A stretch of DNA of 64,000 bases from an uncultured bacterium (lineage in GTDB: Bacteria > Verrucomicrobiota > Lentisphaeria > Victivallales > UBA1829), in assembly GCA_949292215.1 (NCBI GenBank), contig CASEYW010000193.1, positions 62,001-126,000 of the forward strand. The letters run 5' to 3'. The notes under the pieces are model-generated. The model was not told where the DNA came from and ran no database searches. It saw only the letters and a program-made list of their open reading frames with translations. The translations under genes and the position numbers were made by a program. Below, piece by piece: positions 1 to 8,363 of this stretch (its first letter is position 1; the number at the start of each line of letters is the position of its first letter).

Positions 1-1010
1 ATTCTCTGGGAAATTCGTTTTTTTCCGCGGATTCTCGCTTCCAGTTCGTCGAAGGTCTCCCGGGCGAAATCGAAAGGCGCCACTTCCAGAGTTGTCAGCG
101 GAATATGCGTCAGCGGCTCACGCCCCCGGTTCATGTGGGTGATAATGGCGAGCTCCTCCGGAACCCGGATTCCAAGCTCCATCGCGGCATACCAGACTCC
201 GCGGAAAATACAGTCGTTGCAGATCAGAACCGCTCGCGGACGCACCCCGCGCTTCCACTCCTGCTTGAACTTGACATAGCCATAGAGCTGAAGCGGACGC
301 ATTACATAATAACCAATGTTCTCCGGCGGCAGATTGTATTTTCCGAGATAAGTTCCGACCATCTGCTCCAGTTCCGGTTTTGTCTGTGTGTAAACGGTTT
401 TGCTGCCCGAGTTCGCATAAATCCGGATTGTATCATACCCCTGTTTCAACAGATAATCAAGGCCCAGCGAAAGAAGCTGAAGATGATCGTGAACAACGGC
501 ATTCGCATGAGCAATCGGACAGACATTCTCCAGATACTCCTTCGCGGCAAAACTGGAACAGAAATCAATCACGCCTCCGAGTTCTCCGGCATCAATGGCT
601 TTCCGGAGTTCATAGAGAGCGGTATCTCCAAGACCTTCGCGAACCGTCATGAAAATTTTGGTCTTCCAACCGCGGCTCTCCGCATACTGGATCAGTTCGC
701 TGAGATAAACGGGAAAGAATGCCAGATTGTTGTCTGCGAAAATCTCTTTTCCGAAAACAATGCCGAGAGTGTTGCTGTGATAGGACCCGCGCACGAAAGT
801 ACCGCGCTTCGGTGCCCGGCTGATCAGCCCCTGATTCATGAGGATGCGCAGACTCTGCTGAATCGTATCGGGATTGACCCCGAACTGCTTCGAAAGTTCC
901 GTCGTCGGGGGGAGTTTTACACCAGGCTGAAGGCGCCCTTCCCGGATCTCCGTCTCAAAATAGGTCGCAATCTGCTGATACAATGTGTCGTTTCGTTTCA
1001 GGGCAATCAT
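1..1010 (-). CDS. GntR-type winged-helix regulator with LacI-like sensor domain (partial)
   Basis: The gene starts at an ATG at 1010 and runs off the left edge, so about 336 codons are visible and no stop is seen. Residues 1-70 form a GntR-family winged helix (LYQQIATYFETEIREG, then LPPTTELSKQFGVNPDTIQQ and a GLISRAPKRGTFV wing). The rest resembles the periplasmic-binding-protein fold of LacI regulators (NTLGIVFGKEIF near residue 80, AVLICNDCIFRGVW, ELAIITHMN). It probably binds DNA as a dimer and responds to a sugar; the ligand cannot be read from sequence. It lies downstream of and parallel to a second regulator of the same architecture, with its own strong promoter between them. The family call is firm and the target is unknown. 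Confidence 0.85.
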   Translation of the reverse strand, partial: MIALKRNDTLYQQIATYFETEIREGRLQPGVKLPPTTELSKQFGVNPDTIQQSLRILMNQGLISRAPKRGTFVRGSYHSNTLGIVFGKEIFADNNLAFFPVYLSELIQYAESRGWKTKIFMTVREGLGDTALYELRKAIDAGELGGVIDFCSSFAAKEYLENVCPIAHANAVVHDHLQLLSLGLDYLLKQGYDTIRIYANSGSKTVYTQTKPELEQMVGTYLGKYNLPPENIGYYVMRPLQLYGYVKFKQEWKRGVRPRAVLICNDCIFRGVWYAAMELGIRVPEELAIITHMNRGREPLTHIPLTTLEVAPFDFARETFDELEARIRGKKRISQR

Positions 1011-1014
1011 TTTA

Positions 1015-1071
1015 ATTATACCGTATTATACTGCTTTCCTACATTATACCATATAAATAATTTTTTGTCAA
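1015..1071 (-). promoter_or_regulatory. Consensus sigma-70 promoter with three TATAAT copies
   Basis: On the minus strand TTGACA (1071-1066) and TATAAT (1048-1043) are both perfect consensus with a 17-nt spacer. Two further TATAAT hexamers lie downstream at 1030-1025 and 1020-1015, just before the ATG at 1010, each preceded by G(G/A)T or similar bases. The downstream copies may be extra start sites or a repeated operator for the regulator itself. Confidence 0.75.
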
Positions 1072-1154
1072 TCCCCCTTTTTTTGGAAAAATGGAAAAAA
1101 AAAGAAAAAGTCCGGGACAGAAAAACTCCAGCCGGAATGGAACGAATCCTCCTG

Positions 1155-2201
1155 TCAGACAATGCTGAAGTTGTTGATGAAAACGCTTTCGGCAGCGGTT
1201 CCTTTTTCCAGGGCCTCCGCCATCGCGGATGCCGCGGCACGACCGAGAGCTTCGGCATCATATTTCATCCGTCCGAGGACACGAACCTCCGGAAACATCT
1301 CATTCCAGCCGGGAAGGAAATCCGGGGCATCACGCAGCAGGACAGCAGGACGACGGCTTTTCGGAAGCTGCATCAGCAATTCAAAAACGGAACGGTAGAC
1401 GCGGTAGCCTCCTTCCAGAATCAGAACGTCGATCTTCCGCTTGCGAATCCGTTTCAGCAGCAGGGAGGGAACCTGACGGGTCAGGAGACAATTCTCAGCA
1501 GGCATGAAAAGCCCGTATTTCTGAAAATGAGAATTCAACTTCACATCAACAAAACCGAAGTAGCCATCAATCAGCATCGGATTCCGGAATCCTTTTGCAA
1601 CAAGAAAATCGACGATTGCCGCACTCTCCAGAACAAGGTCATGCTGAACAATCGGCAGTCCGGCGATCCGGCACTCCGCTTCCTGGCGGTAATCCCGGAA
1701 CCCCGTTGCAACGACAGGAAATCCGAACTGTTTCCGGATACGGGCAAGCTCTTCAATCAGTCTCGATGCAGGATCCACGCAGATCACTCCGCTGATATTG
1801 TAGATGACCAGTTTTTCGTAGAGCTTCTCAAGCTGTCCGCTCTGAATGATATGCTGCTGATACTGAAGGGAACGCAGCTCCGCCAGAATCGCGGAAAACT
1901 CTTCCGCATGGGAAATAAAAGGAGATTCCGTGGCATCCAGAAGAATCAGTCCGATTTTTTTGCTGCTTCTCACCGGAGCAGGAATCAAGGTGCCTCCGCG
2001 CCCGCGGGAAGCAGCAGCAAGACCATGTGTGCAGACCGTTTTCAAAGCCTTTCCGTAGGTCATACGCGAGACCTTCAGCCGCCGGCTCATCTCGGGTGCC
2101 GGCGGCAGCTTTCCTCCTGCCGGATATTCCGTTTTGATGATGGCTATCAGCTGCGTCAGCGCATTCCAGTAAGATGAAGATTCGTTTTTGATTTTCGCCA
2201 T
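1155..2201 (-). CDS. GntR-type regulator with LacI-like effector domain
   Basis: A 348-residue transcription factor. I chose the ATG at 2201 (MAKIKNESSSYW) because a longer in-frame extension reaches back over the promoter and into the neighbouring pseudopilin gene; GAGGAG lies about 15 nt upstream. Residues about 10-70 are a GntR winged helix (GKLPPAPEMSRRLKVSRMTYG, then a GLAAASRGRGGTLI wing). From about residue 80 a LacI/PBP-like sensor follows (KKIGLILLDATE, ISGVICVDPASRLIEELARI, GFPVVATGF). It is divergent from the pseudopilin/glycosidase pair at 2392-6734 and shares a 190-bp intergenic region with it, so I infer that it controls that cassette. The effector is unknown. Confidence 0.85.
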   Translation of the reverse strand: MAKIKNESSSYWNALTQLIAIIKTEYPAGGKLPPAPEMSRRLKVSRMTYGKALKTVCTHGLAAASRGRGGTLIPAPVRSSKKIGLILLDATESPFISHAEEFSAILAELRSLQYQQHIIQSGQLEKLYEKLVIYNISGVICVDPASRLIEELARIRKQFGFPVVATGFRDYRQEAECRIAGLPIVQHDLVLESAAIVDFLVAKGFRNPMLIDGYFGFVDVKLNSHFQKYGLFMPAENCLLTRQVPSLLLKRIRKRKIDVLILEGGYRVYRSVFELLMQLPKSRRPAVLLRDAPDFLPGWNEMFPEVRVLGRMKYDAEALGRAAASAMAEALEKGTAAESVFINNFSIV

Positions 2202-2225
2202 TCTCTTTTGCCAACTGTTCTCCTC

Positions 2226-2236
2226 ATTACAGTAAT
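2226..2236. promoter_or_regulatory. Perfect 11-bp inverted repeat, possible operator
   Basis: ATTAC-A-GTAAT lies between the start of the minus-strand regulator (2201) and the divergent promoter at 2299. Its position in the 5' region of the regulator fits an autoregulatory site, but the motif is short and occurs only once here. Confidence 0.35.
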
Positions 2237-2298
2237 CCGTTTTCCCGGAAATAGCAAAAGAAAAAACAAGCTTATTTGAAAAAAATTCCCTTTTCCTA

Positions 2299-2327
2299 TT
2301 GACAAAAAGAACAAAATGATCTATAAT
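2299..2327 (+). promoter_or_regulatory. Consensus sigma-70 promoter of the first pseudopilin/glycosidase cassette
   Basis: TTGACA at 2299-2304 and TATAAT at 2322-2327 are separated by 17 nt, a full consensus match. The predicted start near 2334 gives a leader of about 58 nt before the ATG at 2392. Such a strong core promoter suggests control by repression from the divergent GntR-type gene. Confidence 0.75.
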
Positions 2328-2391
2328 TAAATATGCTGAAAAACGACTCCACGCAAAAAAAAGTTTGAGGAGTCCCTCCGGAGAAACAGAT

Positions 2392-3189
2392 ATGAAAAGA
2401 AGAAATTTCACACTTATAGAGCTTCTTGTTGTCATTGCCATCATTGCAATTCTTGCGGGGCTTCTGCTGCCTGCATTGAATTCGGCAAGAGTGAAAGCCA
2501 GAACAATCTCCTGTCTGAACAATGTCAAACAGATGGGAGCAATCGGAATCCAGTACAACAACGATTTCGACGGCGCCCTGCCCAACTATTACCTCGCACT
2601 GCAGGATTTTTCCGGCAGCGGACAATGGGACGGCAACTCCTTTCTCGGACGCGACGTTCCTCTCTTTTACGCAGGCAAATTCAACAACGAAACGAAAACC
2701 GACAACAACATAGCCAAACAGCGGGAACCCAATGTCTTCTGGATCTGTCCGGAACCGACCTCCGGAACCGACTATGTCTCCAGTTACGCCTTCAATAACC
2801 AGCTGATGAGGGTAGATACATCGGATCAGACCAAACGTTATCTGACACGAAGCGTCAAGGCCTGCAAGATGCCGAGCCGCAACATGCTCATCTGTGAGAA
2901 TGTCGGATACCGCAGCGATCCCAACTGGGAATGGCCGCCATCCGGTTCCGGAAACGAAGTCGGAAGACACATCTATTTCCGGCACGCGGAAAAAACCAAC
3001 GTTGCTTTTCTCGACGGTCATGGAGAAACCCGAACCATGTACAAGATCCCGACGAAATACAATCCGAACTGGGATCTCATGGGATTCGGCGATCTCGCAA
3101 CGAACTGCGCCTCCACCTTTTTCTGGAGCGACGGTAAACACAATACCGAAGAATGGGCCGCAAAAATGCGGAACGCAACCGGTTTATAA
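2392..3189 (+). CDS. Prepilin-like (pseudopilin) protein with H-X9-DG motif
   Basis: A 265-residue protein. The ATG at 2392 follows CGGAGAAACAGAT; an in-frame TTG at 2365 is less likely. The short basic leader MKRRN precedes the type IV prepilin motif FTLIELLVVIAI, with the conserved Glu five residues into the mature segment, then ILAGLLLPALNSAR. A prepilin peptidase would cleave before the Phe and methylate it. The rest is a globular domain ending in H-X9-DG (HAEKTNVAFLDG), typical of the TIGR04294-like group associated with prepilin processing. The next gene, 53 nt downstream, is a secreted glycosidase, probably co-transcribed. Whether the protein builds a secretion pseudopilus or tethers the enzyme is not known. 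Confidence 0.85.
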   Translation: MKRRNFTLIELLVVIAIIAILAGLLLPALNSARVKARTISCLNNVKQMGAIGIQYNNDFDGALPNYYLALQDFSGSGQWDGNSFLGRDVPLFYAGKFNNETKTDNNIAKQREPNVFWICPEPTSGTDYVSSYAFNNQLMRVDTSDQTKRYLTRSVKACKMPSRNMLICENVGYRSDPNWEWPPSGSGNEVGRHIYFRHAEKTNVAFLDGHGETRTMYKIPTKYNPNWDLMGFGDLATNCASTFFWSDGKHNTEEWAAKMRNATGL

Positions 3190-3242
3190 TCCCGCACGAT
3201 TTTTGCATTTTCCTATCAACACGAACATACCAAGGTGTACGA

Positions 3243-6200
3243 ATGAATTCATTTCTGCTTTCCGGACTCTCCTTCCTCTGTTTGGGAATCACCGCCTTTG
3301 CCGCTCCGCTCCCCTATTCCGGAGTGGTCAAAGGCGGAACCTCCTCCGACTGGACCATGCGCGGCGGATCAGTCGGCACGGGTCCCTTCGGGGAAACAGT
3401 CATTTCCCTCACAAAAACAGATACCAAAGGTTCGTCCTCGCTGAGTTACATGGGATTTCTCAATCCGGGGGAACGAAAGCAGATGAAGCTGGTCTACCGG
3501 AGCAATCTGGCAAACTCCAGCCGGGACCGCGGAGCATGGGTCTTCGTGGTCTGGCTGAACAAGCATGGACAGGGAGTCAAAAACGAGTATTTTATTCTTA
3601 AGGAGAGCGCAAATTGGGTGGAACGGACCCTGGAGTTCTCTCCCGCACCGAAAGATGCAAACAGGATCAACATCCAGATCCGCGTTCAGGAACGGGTCGG
3701 GACTCTGACCTTGAAATCGGTCGAACTCTCGGATCTCCGGGTGCAGGTCCAGACACAAAAGAAAATCACGGCTCATGAAGACACCGATTATCTCAATTCT
3801 CTGAAAAAAATCGCTGAATATGAGCTTATCCGGGAACCCGGGAAAAAACCATACCTGAAAGGAGCCGGAGAAACCATTCCGGCTGCCGACACGAAAAACG
3901 GGACGCTTCCCGCTTCTTTCCGTCTGCCGGAACGGTTCTGCGGCAAAGCGGATCTGATCTATGTGGTTCAGGTCCGATTCCACTACAATCAGGAACCGGG
4001 GCAGAAAACGGTCGGGATTTTCCAGACCGGACGCTGCATGCACGGACAAACCCCAAATTCTCTCGGGCTGAACATCTGGGAAGGAAAAAGCTATTTCGCC
4101 CGCCTCATCGGAAAGGTTCCCGGTTCAACCGCACAGATTCAGCGGCAGAACTTCCGGGCGGCACCCGGTGAGCAGATCGTCTCCACACTGGTGGCTGCGC
4201 CGGATAAACTGATTCATTTTCTGAATGGAACCAAACTCGGCGAAACAAAGACAAAAGCACCTCTCATCTGGCAGAAAAATCAGGTTTTCTGGGTCGGATC
4301 GGAAGACAAGGGGCTCAGTGAACTGCCCGGAGAAATTGAATCCTTCAAACTGGGGATTTATGAACGCCCTTTTGACCTGAAACAAAACGGAACAGCCTGG
4401 TTTTATGGAAAAGGGCCGCATAAGATTGTCCTCAATCTGCACGGCACCATTCCCCGGGATGTGAAACCGGAAGTACGGCTCAGCACTCTCGGCGAAAAAA
4501 AAAAGTTTCTTTCTCTCAAACCTGAACTCTCCCGCGGGACCTTCACGGTCCCGCTTCCTGGCGATCTGAAATTCGGTTATTATGAACTTTCTGTGAAAAT
4601 TGGAGACTACGGTTTTCAACACTCGTATGTGATCGTTCCGGAGCAGGCGAAGCGCACCGCCGGACTCGCCTCGCCCTTTGCGGGATGCCAGGGTGTTCGA
4701 ACCGCCGCAGAGCAGCAGACGCCGGGAGAAATCGAACAGTTCATGAAATTTCTTGCCGAGGCGGGGATCTCTCATTTCCGTTTCTGGCTGCCGTGGGATT
4801 CCATTCAGGACAAAAACCGGAACTATCATTTTGCCGGACTCGACAAGATTGTCCGGGAAGCGGAAAAAAACAAGATCAATCTGTATGTAATTTTCACCGG
4901 TGGAAAGTTTGATTATCAGACCGGCATCAAATCGAAGCGCAATACGGTCGAGGGACAATATCCTCCGCTTGATGCCTGGAGCAAACATCTGAAAACTGTC
5001 GCAGAACGTTACAAAGGACGTGTCAACGAATATCAGATCTGGAACGAGCCGGAAACACCGGGCTATTTTCAGCCGTTCGATCCGAAAGCCTACGTTGATC
5101 TGCTGAAAGTCAGCTACAAGGCGCTGAAGGAGGTTGATCCGAAAATCACGGTCGGACTCGGCGGCTTCTGCGCCGCACTGACCGGAGATCTGCGGAACAA
5201 AACCTCCCATAAGCCAAGTGACAACGCCTGGGGAGCCGCTCAATTCTACGCACTGAACCCGCAGCCGTATTATGATGTTGTCGACATTCACCGCTATTCC
5301 AGCGGATTCGCCGGGCAGTCCTGGGACTGGCACTATTCCGATATGAAAGAGATGAAAAAATATCTGGCTTCTGTTGGAGAATCGGCAAAACCGATCTGGA
5401 ACAGTGAAACCGGATTCGTTACGGGAACGCCCGGACGTCCCGGCGGATGGGGAGTCGAAAACGTGATCTCCATGGAGGATCATGCCGCCCGGGCTGTCCA
5501 GTGGTATGTGCAGTCGCTTGCCTCGGGGATTTCGCGCAACTACTGGTACATTGTTGTCGGTGATGAATGCGGGCTTGTCCGCTCGGATTACTCCCCCTAC
5601 CCTGCGTTTGCCGCTTACGTCAATATGGTCAACCAGCTTTCCGGCGCGAAATTCGACCGGGATTTCGAGCTGGGACACAACATCCGGGCCTATCAGTTCA
5701 GGAAACCGGACGGAACCTTCTGTCTTTATGCGTGGACCATCTCCGGCAGTGAACTTCTCACCTTCCGCGGAAAAGCCACTGTGGAAACCTTCGATCTCTG
5801 GGGCAACTGCTTGGACCGCGATACCAGAGTCGGCCGTCTCCATTCCATCCCGACCCTGTTCACCAGCAAGACGCCGATGACTCCCGAACGAATGGTCCGC
5901 CTCATACCCCATCCCTTCTACGCGAAAGGGACACCCGTTACACTGGAATTCGAACTGATAAACCCGGCGGAAAAGAAGGTCGAAGCGGAACTTCATCTTA
6001 CCGGCGACGGCAAAGCAATGGCATCGGAAAAAGTCTCGATTGCTCCCCGCGCATCGAAGCGCCTTGCTCTCCGGCTCCCGGAAACGCCGGCAAAGCTCGA
6101 AATCGGAATCCGTTATACAGGCGGACTCGTCTATTCCACCATCATGGAAGTTGCACTGAATCCGCGGACAACGATTGATTTGCGCAATGGAAAAACCTTC

Positions 6201-6734
6201 CGGGGAACCATCGGCCGAAGAGAACAAATCCACATCGGAAAGGAGATCCGCGACGACCAGAACCGTATTGTCTCCCGGTGCCTCTGGAAAGGGGAACAGG
6301 ATCTCTCCGCAACCCTGACACTTTCCGCGGCAGAGGGAACTCTTCACTTCTCCATTGATGTGAAAGATGACGCCGTTGTCGCCGCTCCCTCGGATTCCAG
6401 AGCCCTCTACGCCTACGACAGCATGGAACTCTTCCTTGATCGGAACCTCGGCGGAACAGCCGAGCGTATTCAGGCGGTCATAAGCGCGGATGGACGTTCG
6501 GAAGTGTATTCAAAACAGAAACCGGAGAACTTCACTTTCAGGGCAGTCCGGATACAGGACGGATACCGGATTTCCGGCTCGTTCTCTCTCCCTGCGAAAA
6601 AACCATTCGGCATCGACTTTTCGATCAACGACTGCGATTCGCAGAACATCCCCCGGAAAACCGCAATGGCCTTCGCCGGCGATGACCGGAATTTCGCTTC
6701 TTCGGACAAATATGCAATCGTTTTAACGGAATAG
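3243..6734 (+). CDS. Large secreted clan-A-like glycoside hydrolase with CBM9-like C-terminus
   Basis: A 1163-residue protein. The ATG at 3243 has AAGGTG upstream and opens a signal peptide (MNSFLLSGLSFLCLGITAFA, cleavage near residue 20). Residues about 20-200 look like a carbohydrate-binding jelly roll and about 200-420 like a LamG-type region. A TIM barrel at about 460-880 resembles GH39/GH5 enzymes: GISHFRFWLPW, YKGRVNEYQIWNEP with presumed acid/base Glu602, VDIHRYSS, and IWNSETG with presumed nucleophile Glu722. The last 180 residues resemble a CBM9 (YAYDSMELFLDRNLGG). It likely cleaves a plant or host polysaccharide outside the cytoplasm; the linkage cannot be read. Cassette partner of the pseudopilin upstream. 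Confidence 0.75.
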   Translation: MNSFLLSGLSFLCLGITAFAAPLPYSGVVKGGTSSDWTMRGGSVGTGPFGETVISLTKTDTKGSSSLSYMGFLNPGERKQMKLVYRSNLANSSRDRGAWVFVVWLNKHGQGVKNEYFILKESANWVERTLEFSPAPKDANRINIQIRVQERVGTLTLKSVELSDLRVQVQTQKKITAHEDTDYLNSLKKIAEYELIREPGKKPYLKGAGETIPAADTKNGTLPASFRLPERFCGKADLIYVVQVRFHYNQEPGQKTVGIFQTGRCMHGQTPNSLGLNIWEGKSYFARLIGKVPGSTAQIQRQNFRAAPGEQIVSTLVAAPDKLIHFLNGTKLGETKTKAPLIWQKNQVFWVGSEDKGLSELPGEIESFKLGIYERPFDLKQNGTAWFYGKGPHKIVLNLHGTIPRDVKPEVRLSTLGEKKKFLSLKPELSRGTFTVPLPGDLKFGYYELSVKIGDYGFQHSYVIVPEQAKRTAGLASPFAGCQGVRTAAEQQTPGEIEQFMKFLAEAGISHFRFWLPWDSIQDKNRNYHFAGLDKIVREAEKNKINLYVIFTGGKFDYQTGIKSKRNTVEGQYPPLDAWSKHLKTVAERYKGRVNEYQIWNEPETPGYFQPFDPKAYVDLLKVSYKALKEVDPKITVGLGGFCAALTGDLRNKTSHKPSDNAWGAAQFYALNPQPYYDVVDIHRYSSGFAGQSWDWHYSDMKEMKKYLASVGESAKPIWNSETGFVTGTPGRPGGWGVENVISMEDHAARAVQWYVQSLASGISRNYWYIVVGDECGLVRSDYSPYPAFAAYVNMVNQLSGAKFDRDFELGHNIRAYQFRKPDGTFCLYAWTISGSELLTFRGKATVETFDLWGNCLDRDTRVGRLHSIPTLFTSKTPMTPERMVRLIPHPFYAKGTPVTLEFELINPAEKKVEAELHLTGDGKAMASEKVSIAPRASKRLALRLPETPAKLEIGIRYTGGLVYSTIMEVALNPRTTIDLRNGKTFRGTIGRREQIHIGKEIRDDQNRIVSRCLWKGEQDLSATLTLSAAEGTLHFSIDVKDDAVVAAPSDSRALYAYDSMELFLDRNLGGTAERIQAVISADGRSEVYSKQKPENFTFRAVRIQDGYRISGSFSLPAKKPFGIDFSINDCDSQNIPRKTAMAFAGDDRNFASSDKYAIVLTE

Positions 6735-6756
6735 AGAATCACGGCAGTTCAGCTTC

Positions 6757-6794
6757 TTGATTTTTTCTGTTTCCATGATATTGTTCTGGAAACA
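6757..6794 (+). promoter_or_regulatory. Promoter overlapped by an 8-bp inverted repeat
   Basis: TTGATT (6757-6762) and an extended -10, TGATATTGT (TATTGT at 6779-6784), are spaced 16 nt apart. TGTTTCCA at 6768-6775 pairs perfectly with TGGAAACA at 6787-6794 and brackets the -10 element, so it could be an operator for the adaptor gene at 6821. A role as a weak hairpin terminator for the upstream gene is also possible; no U-tract follows. Confidence 0.45.
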
Positions 6795-6820
6795 TGGTCA
6801 TTTTTACATGGGAGAGAATC

Positions 6821-8308
6821 ATGAAACTGATCCAGATCTGTCTGCTTGCCGCATTGCTTCCATCCACGACGGTCTACCTTTCTGCGGATACGAAATGGGA
6901 AACGTACCGTCTGCAAAAAGAATACCGTCCGAAACTCCGATTCACGGGAACCATTGATTATTCAAACACAGTCATCGTCTCCTTTGAAGAAAAAGGGCGG
7001 CTGGCCTATGTGGCTCCGGTGGGGACGTATGTTGAGAGCAATGTTTTCGATCTGAATGGAAAAATCATCCAGAAAGGCGATCTTCTGGCGAGACAGGATA
7101 CGGAAATCCCGGAAAACAACCTGAAACTGGCGGAAATCAAACGGAAGGAAGCAGAAATCACTCTCACGGAAAAGGAGCAGACCTATCTGCGGGATAAGAC
7201 GCTGTTTGAAAAAAAAGCGGTCAGCACCAAACAGTTTCTGGAGTCCCAGTTGATCTATGAAACGGCATTCTTCGATAAGCAGAAAGCCAAACTGGAAGTT
7301 GAACGCTGCAAGCGTGTCCTTGCCGCCTGTTACTATCATGCGCCCTTCAACGGAATCGTCGTGGAAGTATACCAGCTGGCGGGAGCGGCAGTCGATGTGG
7401 CACACCGCGTGCTGAAGCTCTCCGCCGTCTCGCCGATCAAAGTTTCGATCCAATTACCGGAAGACATCACCCAGCAACTGGATCAGACAACCCAGGTGCT
7501 GATTTATCCGGTCGATTCCCTGACCCCCGTCCCTGGATGGTTCGACAGCCGGGGACTGAAAACAGGAATGCTGGAATGTTTTGTGGACAATCCCCGCCTT
7601 CCGGTCGGAGGACTGACGGAAGAGGAGAAAAAACTCCCCGTCATCGATAATCTGAGTATCATCTCCAACGAAAAACTGCAATGGAATCCATCCCTTTTCT
7701 GGATCGAAGAAAAGGCGCTGAAAAAGGACAAGGACGGTTATTTCGTCTGGAAACTGAAAGGTGTGAAAGCTGCCGATCTGAAAACCCGACTCAAACGGAT
7801 CAATACCATTGAAAAAATCCGGGTCACTGCGCAGAATGTGGAAATTTTCAGAGGAGTCTACCGGCTGCGCGGCATTGAAAAGAATCCGCAACTGAATACG
7901 GATGACATTCTCGTCTGCAACGTCCCCGATTCTGTAAAGAATGGGGACAGGGTCGCGTATCAGACGCTGAGGCGATTGTTCCGTCCTGGAGAACAAGTAC
8001 AGGTTGTTCTCCAGCCTCTGATGGAGGAAGCATCCTCCGGATTCTTCGTCCCTCTTGCAGCACTCCGCCGGAATCAGGCAACCGACGAATTTTACGTGAT
8101 CGCTCTGGAAAATGGAAAAACCAAACGTCTTCCCGTCTTCTTCCATCTGAAACAGAAGGAGTTCGTCAAAGTGTCCTCCAATGCGCTGAAAGATGGAATG
8201 ACGCTCATTTACGGTGAAAAAATGGAACTGCTGAAAGACGGATCGGACCTCACCATCGCTCCCTCTGCAAAGGAAACGGGAAAGCAGTCTCCTTCCGTCG
8301 GGAAATAA
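6821..8308 (+). CDS. HlyD/RND-type periplasmic adaptor (membrane fusion) protein, orphan
   Basis: A 495-residue protein starting at ATG 6821 (GGGAGAG upstream; an ATG at 6794 lacks such a site). A signal peptide covers about residues 1-22. A split lipoyl/barrel-sandwich core follows (TGTIDYSNTVIVSFEEKG and YHAPFNGIVVEVYQLAG), flanking an alpha-helical hairpin rich in Lys and Glu (about residues 95-170), then a beta-barrel part (VSPIKVSIQLPED). An insertion of more than 100 residues, including a DNLSIISNEKLQWNPSLFW stretch, interrupts the later domains. Adaptors link inner-membrane pumps to TolC, but no RND or ABC pump is adjacent; a TolC/ABC pair lies 29 kb away at 37007-40480. Confidence 0.7.
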   Translation: MKLIQICLLAALLPSTTVYLSADTKWETYRLQKEYRPKLRFTGTIDYSNTVIVSFEEKGRLAYVAPVGTYVESNVFDLNGKIIQKGDLLARQDTEIPENNLKLAEIKRKEAEITLTEKEQTYLRDKTLFEKKAVSTKQFLESQLIYETAFFDKQKAKLEVERCKRVLAACYYHAPFNGIVVEVYQLAGAAVDVAHRVLKLSAVSPIKVSIQLPEDITQQLDQTTQVLIYPVDSLTPVPGWFDSRGLKTGMLECFVDNPRLPVGGLTEEEKKLPVIDNLSIISNEKLQWNPSLFWIEEKALKKDKDGYFVWKLKGVKAADLKTRLKRINTIEKIRVTAQNVEIFRGVYRLRGIEKNPQLNTDDILVCNVPDSVKNGDRVAYQTLRRLFRPGEQVQVVLQPLMEEASSGFFVPLAALRRNQATDEFYVIALENGKTKRLPVFFHLKQKEFVKVSSNALKDGMTLIYGEKMELLKDGSDLTIAPSAKETGKQSPSVGK

Positions 8309-8363
8309 CAGCACGTCCGGCGATTCCGTCCGCTGGCAAGTTCCGAGGGGAAAGCGGCGCAGT

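Noticed and set aside
105..2177. Open frame of 690 codons on the plus strand opposite two regulators
   Set aside because: It runs antisense through two clear GntR-type genes with good starts and promoters, and its translation has no recognisable domain.
1155..2585. GntR-type gene read as 476 codons
   Set aside because: The extension would cover the divergent promoter and the pseudopilin start; ATG 2201 has a ribosome site and fits the winged helix.
4125..6347. Open frame of 740 codons on the minus strand
   Set aside because: It is a mirror of the glycosidase at 3243-6734, whose catalytic motifs and signal peptide are clear.
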